In this document: one piece after another, positions 20,959-31,790 of the stretch
Numbering within the stretch: the stretch's first letter is position 1
How the letters are laid out: the number at the start of each line of letters is the position of its first letter
Assembly (NCBI GenBank): GCA_018697195.1
Contig: CM031860.1
Coordinates: forward strand, 64,066,332 to 64,130,331
Source of the DNA: Certhia americana
Taxonomy: Eukaryota; Chordata; Aves; Passeriformes; Certhiidae
Reading direction: 5' to 3'
DNA: 64,000 bases
The notes under the pieces: model-generated
What the model saw: the letters and a program-made list of their open reading frames with translations, nothing else
Database searches by the model: none
What the model was told of the DNA's origin: nothing
Program-made: the position numbers and the translations under genes

Positions 20959-21404
20959 GCCTTACTACACCCCATTCCCTAATAACTGAACCTCAGAAGA
21001 ACCTGTGAAATAATTCCTTAATTCCCGAGTTTGGAAGCATTACCACAGAGATCAGTGACCACAGCAATGATTTTACCTTCACACTCCCAACACCAACCTT
21101 ATGGAAAGCTTAGAGGGACCACCAGGGAGTCACAGAGCTCATTTTAGGGCACACAGAAGAACTGGTAGACATCAATATTTTCATTTTAAGGATGGCCATG
21201 GACCTGCACCTGAGGGCTCCAGGTTCTCCACAGTTTGTGCAGAACTCAACAAGACACCAGAGGCATTAAACATGTTTTTTTCTTCCCATCCACTATCATC
21301 ATGGTGAAAGTAGACTTGTAAATAGTTCAATCTATCATGCAGGACTGTTTATTTTCTAAGAGGTTTTCAGGCAAAACAGGCTAGGTGTTAACTTTTTTTA
21401 ATCC
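20959..21404 (+). repeat. Duplicated unit 2, copy B
   Basis: The second copy of 17776-18215, about 3.2 kb downstream in the same orientation. Differences are scattered substitutions and small indels, with the largest at about 21000-21015. Both copies start within one or two bases of gccttact and lose similarity right after ttaatcc. Those sharp ends are what one expects of an inserted element or a clean duplication. Confidence 0.87.
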
Positions 21405-22502
21405 CCTGCTCTGTTTTTGCTAGCACTTGGATGGAGAAGACTGTTTATATTTATTAAGGTAAGACAGCACACATATACACACACACACAAAAAACCCAAC
21501 AACACAGATTAATTTTGAAGCTGTCAGTGCCAGATTGGCTCTTGGTTGCTCAGGACTCTAGGTGCTGCTAAAAATCACATGTATATAGATTTTTTTATCT
21601 GAAATTGTGTTGCAGATGTATTTGAAGCTGCTCTGCCCAGCCTCGTGTCAGACCCTGTCACCTCAGGAGGAGCTGCTGGGTGACTCGTACAAGGTTGTTC
21701 CTTCTCACACTGTGGAGGTAAAATAAAAACCAATATTCTTGGGTTTCAGTCACTCAAGAAGCAGCTCATGCTTCAAAATCCCCCCAAACCCCTCAGAAGT
21801 GAAAAGCAAGGCCAAACTCTCAGTGCTGCTCTCCAGGACACCTTCCTCAAGATTTCCCCTCAGTTCTTTCACACCAGGCTTGTGAGTACAAGCAAAAGCT
21901 GCAATTAAAGAAGGGTTCAGCAGCCAAAGGCCCTGGGGGTGGTCCCAGGGGGTGTGCAGGCAGAGCTCTGTTCCTATATTGAACATTTAAATTCTGAACT
22001 GATGAAATAAGCATCAGCCCCACCCCACATCTGCCCTCAGTCGCTGGAGCTGTTCTGAGAGCTGCTCTCCAAATTCACATTTCATGCTACAAGTGGTGGC
22101 CGAGCACTCATCCAAGCAAATAAACTCACATTCTCCTCCAAGACACACAACTCTGCCACCTCCCCGGATGCAGATTTAAATATCAACCCGGCCTGTCCTT
22201 TCAGACTCCTCCAAAAACATGTCACTGGCACATTCCCTCATCTGCAGAGCTGGAGAGACCCAGCGACCCTGGCGTGCTTGTGACACCTGAACGCTCTCCA
22301 GCTCGTTTTTATCTGCCTGTGAACTTGGAGGCAAGGTCAGGGCTGCACTCACAGACCTTTTCTCCTCCAAGAACCTCTGCTCTGCTCCAGGCAGTGCCTG
22401 CATCACACCTTCCCCCATCCCTGACAGGAGGCAGCGCTCCAGCATCAACACAGCAGGGTCCACCAAACTGCTCACAGGGCACGGGATGACAACCACAGTG
22501 CT
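21405..22502. other. Non-coding stretch with an (AC)n tract
   Basis: A short (AC)n and A-rich tract lies at about 21468-21494. No gene or mobile element is recognised. Confidence 0.5.
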
Positions 22503-22866
22503 GGAGGAGGCTCCAGGGAGAATTTACTGCAGCCTTCCAGGGCCTAGAGGGGCTCCAGGAGAGCTGGAAAGGGATTTGGGACAAGGGCCTGGAATGATAG
22601 GACAAGGAGGAGTGGACTTATGCTGAAGGAAGAAAGGATTAAATTGGATATTGGGAAGGAATTGTTCCCTGTGAGGGTGGGGAGGCCCTAGCACAGGGTG
22701 CCCAGAGAAGCTGTGGCTGCCCCTGGATCCCTGGAAGTCTCCAAGGCCAGGTTGGATGGGGCTTGGAGCAACCTGGGATAGTGGAAGGTGTCCCTGTCCA
22801 TCGCAGGGGGTGGGTCTGGATGATTTTTACGCTCCTTTCCAACCCAAACCATTCCATCATTCTGTT
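22503..22866 (+). mobile_element. CR1 LINE 3' region, about 360 bp
   Basis: In sense orientation: ggaggctccagggagaattt, ctccaggagagctggaaagg, ggacaagggcctggaatgat, ggatattgggaaggaattgt, gtgagggtggggaggcccta, ctccaaggccaggttggatg, tggaaggtgtccctgtccat and tttccaacccaaaccattcc. It ends in a short catcattctgt terminal repeat. It is among the most complete CR1 tails in the window. Confidence 0.96.
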
Positions 22867-25800
22867 AAAAGATTGAGGCATTTCCTTGCTTGCTGCTCTA
22901 TGCACAGACTGATGGATTTGCAGAGCCCTCACCTATTGCCTTTTTTCAGGTGAAAGCAAATCTGCTTCTATTTCTAAGGAATTGGGTTTTCCTAAGAGTC
23001 TCAGCTTTCAACTGCTCTATTTTCAGGGGCAGGTGTTCCTGACAAACACTACCCCAGCTCCTAAAGCAGCTGGATTACATCGGGGACATCATAATTAAAA
23101 AGCCTCTCAGGTGAGGTGTTTGTGTAGCCAGAAGAAGACACCATAAAGAGATGCCTGTATATTAAAAAAAAAACAAAAAACCAAAAAAAAACCCAGATAA
23201 ATAAATAATCCACCCCCCTACAAGATGGAAACTGGGAAAAGGATCTCTTAGGGAGCAAAATGTGGGAAATTCATGGCCCACAGGGCACCCTGGAAGAGTT
23301 GAATAGAAGGGTTGGGGGGCATTTGGTGATGCAGAGTGCACCAGGTTGAGATTAAACCATGCCAAGCTCAGGTTCAAAGTCAGCCTCAGTCAGAGGCAGA
23401 TTTTAATCTCTGCAGGGAAGTGACAATTTACTGAGGTGTCTGTCAGCATGAAAAGAGCTGAAATCCTACTTCCAGCTAATAGCAGCTGGAAGAAAAAGCA
23501 GAGGGACTACAGGACTAAAGAACCTCCTCAAAAATCAGCCATGGGAATGAGAAGCAATCAAGATGGGTAAAGCATCCACACGAGGAATTAATGATGAACC
23601 TGGTTCTCAGCTTGGTAGATCAGCTGAAAAATGCAGTTTTCAAAGAGGGAAAAGGATTAAGCAAGCTAACAAGTCATCAGTATCAGCTGAGGAAAGGGGG
23701 TAAAGTCATGGCAGTGAAGACAAAACAAACACAAGATGTGCAATCACAGAATTAATAGACTTTCCTTCCTTCAGGAGAAAGGAGCTGTCACCCATAAATG
23801 CACAGTGATGAGGATGGAATTTAAGGAAATATCTTCTTCCTCTCTACCAAAGAGGAGCTTTGCTATTAAAAAAAAAAAAAACACCAAAAAAAACAACTCA
23901 CCCTTTTTGCTTATTTAAAACCAACTTGAGCAAGACTGATATCACCCTCACAGAACTTGTATCTATCTTGGTGGTTTTGCTAATTCTGGCTACAAACTCT
24001 GATCTGCTGGGGAAGGATCCCCACAAAACAACTCTCAGTCTCTGGTACACCATGTACTATTTAATATACCCACAGAGATGAGCAAGGCAAAAGCTCTAGC
24101 TGAAAATTACTCAAGGAACAGTGGTGTTAATAGAAACCTGCTTGGGGGAATTAGTGCACATCATCCCAACCTTCCTGTGCCTGCCTGGCTTGCTCTCCTT
24201 CCTGGATATCTGTGTCACACTTGGGCTGCAGAACTCACTGCCAGTCCTCCATCTTGTACTATTTTTGGTAATAAATGACTCAAATACCAAAAAGCATCAC
24301 ATTCATTTTTTTTTGCCAGTAGCCAGAAGTCTTATTTCCTAATAGTTACGGCAGGATTTAGTGCACACTTAGTGCTTTTGAGATATAAAGTGTTATTTAA
24401 GTGTCATCATAAAGTACTCATGGAAAAAAGCCAGTTTAAAAAAGAAAAAAATCGAAGATAATAAGGCAGGGAAAATAATTTAAGCTTTTCATAAAGGAAG
24501 GGTCTCACTTCCAAATGCTTTCCTAGCAGAGGTTCCTTCTCTGGGCTGTTTTCATCCCCTGATCATCAAGATGGGAGTCACATGTACATTTAAATAAAAT
24601 ATGGTGGGGAGCACTGCTATGGCTTGTGAGAGCTCTTCAGGGAGCCTAGATCATCTTCATCTTCAAAAAAAGTACCTTAAATTGTCAGAAACAAGTATTT
24701 ATTGTTTCAGAGTTACCCTCATTTGGGTTCACTGTTTCTCTGCTCTTCATAAACAAAATGATTAAATGAAAATTTACCACTGAATTCTGTCGTTGGTGAT
24801 AGAAATTCAGTGCTCCAAATTTTTCTGAAATCTGTGATTTAAAGGTAATTCCTGCACTGTCTGGTCAGCTGAAGTCCAGGCCAGGAGCATTTTCAGTAAA
24901 CAAGAACTGGGCTCCTCCCCTTCGTATGAACTCTGTAAGGGAAATACTCAACTCCTCCAGCACAAAGGTTGAAGCCTTTCTAGATTTTTAGTAGCAAAAA
25001 AATACCTGAAAAACCATCCATCTTCAAGAGTACAAGTCATCCTGAAAGCCATTGAAAGTCAGAGTAGATTAAAAAAAAAATAAATTAAAAATAAATCTGA
25101 CCAACCCTTGCCAGCAATCACCAGCCTCTAATGACAAATGGAAATACTGTGGCTTTGAGGAAAAAACATTTTCTTCTCTTTTGTCCTGTTGGCTCCTCCA
25201 TCCCACACCAACAGCAGCCCCTTGAGAGATGGTCATGACGAAACCCAAATCAAAGAGTGGGGTTGTTTTTTTAAAAAATAAAAAGAAATTCCCGTCCCAA
25301 AGGCTTGAGGGATACCTGGAGCAGCCATGACATGGATGTGCTCATTCCTGCCCTTTCTTGGTGCCTTTCCAAACTCACTCTGGAAGCCCTGAAGAGGAAA
25401 TCTCATTCAACGAGGAATTAAATTAGGGAAGCCTGGCACCTGGGATTTAGGGGAGACCAAAGAGGTGGAAGTGGCTGCTCCAGCCTGAACCTGTGTCACA
25501 CCTGAGCCAGGCACGTGCTCCTCCAGCTGCCAGGGCTATTTTATAAGAGTGACTGAGCAGAACTGGCGATTTTTCTTATTAATGCCATTTCTGGTTACCA
25601 TGGAGCTCTGCTGGGAGTTCAGAGCTGCTCACCCACGCCAGGCACCGAGGAACAATATTACAGGCAAGACCCTTCAAGGACTTTTCAGACAGATAATTCA
25701 GCCCACCCAAGATGCCAATTTAAAGTTTCCAGCAACCAGCATAGCTTGAATTTGAAGTGACCGCTCATAGGGTGGAATGAGGGGGAGGAAGCTGGTGGTG

Positions 25801-25927
25801 GTCAACTGGGTTCATCTCAAGCTCAGCACCCACGTCCATCCCAGGCTGAATATTAAACACTCAGCTGCTTTTTAAGGCTCAGAGAATGAGGAATTTGGAC
25901 AGCAGAGGAAAGCAAAATAATTAATGG
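22867..25927. other. 3-kb AT-rich non-coding stretch
   Basis: A-rich low-complexity tracts lie at 23162-23193 and 23867-23900, and an A/T tract lies at about 25071-25096. No CR1, LTR or gene is recognised. Only short frames, of about 75 codons or fewer, occur in this stretch. Confidence 0.55.
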
Positions 25928-26008
25928 TGCCCTGTGCAGGGCCAGGAGTCACTGGAGGGTCCTTGTGGGGCCCTTCCAACTCAGAATGTTCTGTGGTTCT
26001 ATGATCAG
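25928..26008 (+). mobile_element. CR1 LINE 3' terminus of the 'ccttccaactcagaat' type
   Basis: gccctgtgcagggccaggag, tggagggtccttgtggggcc, cttccaactcagaatgttct and a gtggttctatgat terminal repeat. It is the same tail type as 12148-12262 and only about 80 bases long. Confidence 0.85.
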
Positions 26009-26349
26009 CCAGCATAATTCTGGAAAAGTTATCCAGAGGTGCTGTTCAGAAAGATTATTCACAGGGCAGTACCTCCCAGTGAGGATACAGGAGGGCAGAA
26101 ACCCTGGCAGAGAAGAGAACCTGGGTAGGGGTTCCTTATATTCCAGTGTTAGAGCTGTGGCATTAAAAAGGCAGCAAGTGAAGAAGAGGAAACTGTGGTT
26201 GAGTATCACAATTATTTCTTCCTTCTTTCCCACTCAGGATAAAGGATGGAAAGGATCCTCCAAGTGTTTGTGGGGCTTTTGGACTGCAGAAACTACAAAA
26301 TTCTACAGCCCTTACACAAATCATGGCCAAATCCGTGAGGAAAGAAAGG
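26009..26349. other. Non-coding spacer, nothing recognised
   Basis: About 340 bases between two CR1 fragments. A frame of 196 codons crosses this spacer, but both its ends lie in CR1 sequence. Confidence 0.5.
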
Positions 26350-26640
26350 TCACAGAATGGCTTGGGTTGGAAGGGACCTTAGAGACTGTCCAGTTCCATG
26401 GGCAGGGATACCTTTCACCAGGTATCCCCATCCAGCCTGGTCTTGAACACTTCCAGGGATGGGGAGTCCACAACCCCTCAGGACAGCCTGTGCCAGGGCC
26501 TCATAGCAAAGAATTTCTCCTCATATCCAATCCAAACCTGCTTTCCTTCAGTTAAAGCCATTCCTCCTTGTCCTGTCACTCCATGGCCTTGTAAAAGTCT
26601 CTCCCCCAGCTCTCTTGGAGGCTGCTAACACCTCGTGGAA
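26350..26640 (-). mobile_element. CR1 LINE 3' region
   Basis: cacagaatggcttgggttgg, aagggaccttagagactgtc, ttgaacacttccagggatgg, ggagtccacaacccctcagg and catatccaatccaaacctgc give a continuous reverse-complement CR1. It lacks about 20 bases in the usual ccacctgccatgggc region. Confidence 0.92.
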
Positions 26641-28221
26641 CCCTTCAAAAACTATCAAAACCCACTGTGAAGCCTCAAGTAACAGGCCATAACCTGAGCA
26701 GCCAGGCAGAAAAAAACCCAAAAGAACAACCCCATAACGCTCTGCATCTCTTTTTCTACTCCAAACCCTCAAAAGTGGGGGAACACAGCCCTCTTCCAAC
26801 AGGCTAATTCACACACAAACACTTGTGCTGGCTGTCCCAAAGCTCACACAGCCCTGCCAGACTGGAAATCACCACTAACCTCTCCCAGGAAACATCTCCA
26901 TGGCAAGGCACTCTCTGGAACGGGTCAGAGGGACACTCTGAGGCAGCTGGTGACAGAGAGGCCAAGCAGCAAATCTTGAGAGCCCAGGCTTGATAAAACT
27001 TCATCCAAAACACTGAGCTTGGCCAACTCCAGCCTTCCATTTAAAGAATCACCAGATCAGCACCAGGCTTACTCCTTAAGATACAGACAGTAGGAGATGA
27101 AGTCTTTAAAAAAGTTGTTGAATCACACCCATTCTTAAAAATAAATCAACTACTAAGAGGCACTTTGCTTTAGAGATATGTATTCCTCCTTGTCCTAATG
27201 ACAGAGTTGGCTGAGGGCAGCCCTTTGGAGGCTGGAGAGGGGCTGCTGTCGTGCAGTTTCAGCAGGGTGGCGTGGCAGAGGAAGTTGTCCAGCAGAAAAT
27301 GTTCTCTCTCAGGGTCTGACTGTGGAGCTGAGGCAGGGCCACATGGCCCGTGACCCCTGAAAGGCACAGAATGGCTTCCATTCATCCTTTGTGCTGTTGT
27401 GGTGGAGTCAAGAACAGCTGGGGTGTTTTAACAGGATTTTGTAGGGTCTGGAGCGTGGCAAGCCTGAATTCCATCCTTCACATCCTTATGGGATCTCAGC
27501 AGGACTTAAATTAATTTTTTAGGGCTATCTTTTTTAAGAGACAACCTTCCTTCCAAGAGTGCATCTCGAGGCAGGGTTATCAAGGCTGCCTGACTCTCCC
27601 CAGCTCTGCTTTCAGTTGGTTATAAATTCATCAAGCCCTGGCTGTTCAGGGTAGGAGTTTGCATGCTAGGCTGGGTCTGCCTGGGGCACAGTTCTCTTGG
27701 AACATGTGAATCCAACTGCTTCTCAGAAAGCAGCATGGGAATAAACACATTGTTTTGTTCAATTTCTGGTGGCTTTTTCCATTTTTTTTCTTAAAGCCTT
27801 GGACCCATGATTTAGAACAAGGGCTTTAATGAGCGAGGGACAAGCTTTTTGTGTCAAATTTCATTTTTGTCATCGCCAAAAAACCAGGCAAATTATAAGC
27901 CTTTTGAGAGGAGGAGAAAAAGCAACTAAATTGCATATGCTCAACAGCCCTTAGAGTTCAGGATTTAAAACTCGAGGGTTTTGGCTTTGCTGAGGAAAAT
28001 TGGAAGCAGGTATGGGGCAAGCAGGAGGTAATGAGCAGGAGGCAGTGAAAAAGTCAAAGAAATGTGCAACAGCAGGGGATACACCAGGGAAATTGGTGAC
28101 TGGAAGAGGTTCAAAACCCAGGTTTAAAGGCAAAAGGGCCAGAGCAGCAAGTTGGGAAGATAAAGTGACAACATCAAGACAAAGGTGCCAAGACATCCTC
28201 CACTGGCTCCAACATAAAGCA
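26641..28221. other. Non-coding stretch, candidate regulatory block at its right end
   Basis: No repeat family is recognised. About 27770-27960 is AT-rich and repeat-free. It keeps several distinctive words (tcatcgccaaaaaaccaggc, aaattgcatatgctcaac), the last resembling an octamer/POU-type site. Function is unproven. Confidence 0.45.
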
Positions 28222-28340
28222 CAAAATCATGGAATGGTTTGGGTTGGAGGGGACCTTAAAGATGATCTGTTTCCAAGCCCCTGCCATCATCAGGGACACT
28301 TTCCACTAAACCAGGTTTCTCAAGCCCCATCAAACATTTT
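28222..28340 (-). mobile_element. CR1 LINE 3' fragment
   Basis: aaatcatggaatggtttggg, ttggaggggaccttaaagat, tcagggacactttccactaa and ctcaagccccatcaaacat. About 115 bases of CR1 end in reverse complement. Confidence 0.9.
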
Positions 28341-28984
28341 ATAGGATGTGTGGACCCTATTTCACCCTTTCTCCAGCAGTCACAAGAGCCATTTACCAAA
28401 GTCTCTTTTGTGTGTCGTTTTCAGCTTTGGAAAGCTCTTTGCAGTCCGAGGCTGGAGCTTTGCTGCTGGAGGTTGTTTTAAGGAGCAGGATCTGCCCAGC
28501 AGCCCTGCAAACACAAACCTGCTGCTGGACAGCCCCGACACCAGAGGCACAGAGAAGCACTTTCCCAGTAGCAGGCAGGAATCAGCAAGTTTTTCTGACT
28601 TGGGGAATGAAAGAGCACCAGTGAGTGTTTAATTATTACCCCAGAAAGCATCCAGCTTTAGTTTCATCCTTCTGGGCTCCCCAGAGCTGCTTTGGTGGCC
28701 TTCAACCCTCTGGCACCAGGTTGGATGTTGGGCCTTGTGCTTAAGAAAAAGGGATCCAAACCTTCCAAACCTGTGGTGTTTGTGATGCCTTGCCCAGCAT
28801 TTGTCAAACCTTGGATCTGAGGATAACCCACTTTTCCTCTGTGCTTTGGGACAGGGGTGGAAAAGCACGGGGTACAGGCAACAGCAGATGGTTCTGTCAC
28901 CACAGGAACAAACTGCTCCAGAGATTTCCTGTTGGACTGGGGCCAGGGGAGGACACCAACTTGATTTGAGGGCTGGATCCTCTC
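28341..28984. other. Non-coding spacer, nothing recognised
   Basis: Overlapping 80-94-codon frames occur in two registers at 28346-28632, but neither shows a known domain or splice-site pair that I trust. Confidence 0.45.
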
Positions 28985-29378
28985 TGCTGTGAGGGAAGGC
29001 TGAGAGAATTGGGATTGTCCAGCCTGGAGAAGAGAAGGTTTTGGGGTGACCTAATTGTGGTCTTCCAGTACCTGAAGGGGCTCCAAGCTAGAGAAAAACT
29101 ATTTACAAGGGCCTGGAATGACAGGAGAAGGGAATCCCACTGCCACAGGGCAGGGATGGATGGGCTATTGGGAAGAAATCCTTCCCTGTGAGGGTGGGGA
29201 GGCCCTGGGTGCCCAGAGAAGCAACCTGGAAGTGTTTCCATCCTTGGAAGTGTCCAAGACCAGGTTGGACAGGGCTTGGAGCAGCCTGGTCTGTGGAAGG
29301 TGTCCCTGCCCGTGGCAGTGGGTGGAACAGGATGATCTTTAAGGTCTTTTCCAACCCAGACCATTCCACAAATTCCAG
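28985..29378 (+). mobile_element. CR1 LINE 3' region, about 390 bp
   Basis: In sense orientation: agggaaggctgagagaattg, attgtccagcctggagaaga, ccagtacctgaaggggctcc, caagggcctggaatgacagg, gaagaaatccttccctgtga, aagtgtccaagaccaggttg, gtgtccctgcccgtggcagt and cttttccaacccagaccatt. It extends as far 5' as the gagagaattgggattgtcca block that only the longer copies keep. Confidence 0.95.
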
Positions 29379-31063
29379 CTCTAGCGAGAGCTTCTACCCA
29401 GTACTAAGACTCAAATAAGTTGTGCACCAGCAGAGGGTAAAAAAAGTTATAAATACAACCCCCCAGTTAAAATCCTGATTATCTGATGTCCAGAGCCTGC
29501 AGATGGAGGTTGCACCTCCAGTTGTAAGAGTACATCAATGCCATAGGCACAAGTTTCAAGCACTTTATCTCTTGTGGGGTAGAGGCTGTAGGAAAAGTCA
29601 AAACTCTGATCTCATCCTCTTCACAGGAGCTTCAAACAGAATCTGGTAACACTCAGCTCATTTCATGCTTCAAATGAGCCTCTGCTAATGTAGCTGCAGG
29701 GGCTGGATTGGAGTATTTGAGAAGTTCACCATTTGCTGCTGGGAGCCAAGGGTTCCTGCTTCTAATCAGGGGCAAAGCAGAGCTCTAAAGCCCAAAATTT
29801 CCTCAGGACCAAGACTTACACACCACCTCTTTTCCTTCAGTTTATTCACTCTCGCTTTTGAGCTGGAAACAAAAGACTTTTGACAAGTGTTTCGAGGGTT
29901 GTTAGAAGTCTAAGCAACTACAAGTACACATTATGGAAAAGTTAACTTCTGATCTGACCCCAGCAGCCTTTCATTCCCCTTTTGTCAGCCCACACTCTTA
30001 AGAAGGTCAGTTTTATGTGCTTTTGTCTTGTTTTCCTTGCCCCTGCCAGCTTTCCATATGCACAAAGTTTTTCATACCTTGTTCAGGGTACAATAAAAGC
30101 ATATGAGAGCATCTGAAAATGAGGCAGAAATGGATCTATTACACTGCTTTATTCAATTTATGGCTTGCAGGGAAAGGTAATGAAGCCTGAAGAGAAATAG
30201 ATGGAACAGGAGTCTACCCCTAAAAGTTACCCCTCACAGTTCAGTTTCACATTTGCAATTCCACAGCACTTGGTATCTATTTACTGAGACCAAAAAAAAA
30301 AAAAATAAAATAAAATAAAAACCAAAACCCCAAACTTGTTTACAATAGGATTGGTTTCATAAAAATGAGATTTTTTCGGATCCCCAGCCTGGGCAGAATC
30401 CTCATTAGCAATTCCACCGTCCTGCTGTGCTTAAGACAGCTGTACTTTTAGTACGAGGCAGGTTGAACAGCCTTTCTCCCAGTCACTGTCAAGCCAAGTG
30501 CTCGTTAGTGGTCTCAGCTCTGGCCCAAATATGTCAAACAACTTCCACTTGCTCTGCCACATCATCCTTACAACAACTGCTGGGCACAGCAAATCCCTTT
30601 AAAAACAGTTCTTGTAGATTTAAAGGTAACAGCAAGACCAGCAGAAAGGTGAAAAGGACACGCTCTAAAGCTGATGATAACAAGGCAGGGAATGTGTCTC
30701 ATCCAGTTAGGGTGATCCCTGGGCTTTCCAACCGAAAACAAGTTGAGGCACAAGTCAACACCAATATTGGGGGAGGCTTAAACCTCAGCTCAGCCTATCC
30801 CTGGATTTCCACTTGTCTCTCTTGGGCTCATCCCTATTCTCTGAGCTCTTACACAACCTGGATGTATCCTGCTTTCCTGAAGCAACAGAAATGTGGCTGT
30901 GTCTCCACCAAAACATCCTTTTTCCCTGTAGCCCCGTATCCTTAAAGGCACTTACACAACTGCTTTGCATGCTCCAAGGTCAGGGTGAACAAGTTTTTTA
31001 GGGGATTGCATTCCCATCTCACATCAGCCATGGCAGACTCTGGAACAGTTTTGCTCTTCTGTC
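29379..31063. other. Non-coding stretch with an (AAAAT)n tract
   Basis: An A13 run followed by taaaa units is at 30292-30320. A 172-codon plus-strand frame (30427-30945) lies outside recognised repeats. It shows no family resemblance, and a frame that long is expected about once by chance in a window of this size. I do not call it as a gene. Confidence 0.5.
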
Positions 31064-31360
31064 ATAAAATCCCAGACTGGTTTGGGCTGGAAGGGATCTG
31101 AAACCCCATCCCATTCCACCCCCTGCCATGGGCAGGGACACCTTCGATGGGCAGGGACACCTTCCACCAGCCCAGGTTGCTCCAAGCCCTGTCCAACCTG
31201 GCCTTGGACACTTCCAGGGTTCCAGGGGCAGCCACAGCTGCTCTGGGCACCTGTGCCAGGGCCTCCCCACCCTCACAGGGAAGAATTTCTTTTTCCTCTT
31301 ATCTCATCTAAACCTTCTCTCAGCCTGAACCTGTTGCCCCTTGTCCTGTCAGTTCTGTCA
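31064..31360 (-). mobile_element. CR1 LINE 3' region with a short internal duplication
   Basis: aaaatcccagactggtttgg, ctggaagggatctgaaaccc, the gccatgggcagggacacctt block, gttgctccaagccctgtcca, acttccagggttccaggggc and acctgttgccccttgtcctg. The words gggcagggacaccttc occur twice, about 20 bases apart (31131-31165), a small tandem duplication specific to this copy. Confidence 0.95.
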
Positions 31361-31634
31361 CATACCATCATTCATCAGGAAATGCTCCAGCCAAAGGATA
31401 AAGGCACAACTGTACAGATTTAAGGAGTTTGGCAGAGTAGATATTTAATACAACCTCATTCCCTCCAGTAAATATTCTCTAATATCACCACCACACTCTG
31501 AGCACAGAAGGGATGACTTCCAACCCTCCCCAGTTTCTGGGGAAGGGAGATTAGATAGAAGGAGCTTCATAATTTAAGTTGGGCAGTTTGGTACTGGAGC
31601 TTGGCACTGGATAAACAAGTATTTTCATGAGAAG

Positions 31635-31790
31635 AAAGGTTGTGGACTCCCCACCCCTGGAGAAGACAAGTCAGATGGGGTTTGGAGCACCCTGGGATAG
31701 GGCAAGGTGTCTCTGATGATGGCAGGGGCTTGGAGACAGATGATCCTTAAGATCCCTTCCAACCCAAACCATTCCATGATTCTGTGACTT
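31635..31790 (+). mobile_element. CR1 LINE 3' end
   Basis: gactccccacccctggagaa, gatggggtttggagcaccct, gatgatccttaagatccctt, ccaacccaaaccattccatg and attctgtgac. It faces the opposite way to the CR1 at 31064-31360, with under 300 bases between them. Confidence 0.93.

Noticed and set aside
25965..26555. 196-codon plus-strand frame
   Set aside because: It begins in the CR1 tail at 25928-26008 and ends in the CR1 at 26350-26640; it is not a gene.
28108..28125. ggttcaaaacc, resembling a tRNA B box
   Set aside because: No A box at the right distance and no cloverleaf can be drawn.
30427..30945. 172-codon plus-strand frame outside recognised repeats
   Set aside because: By rough calculation one or two frames this long are expected by chance in 64 kb read in six registers; no domain or splice context is seen.
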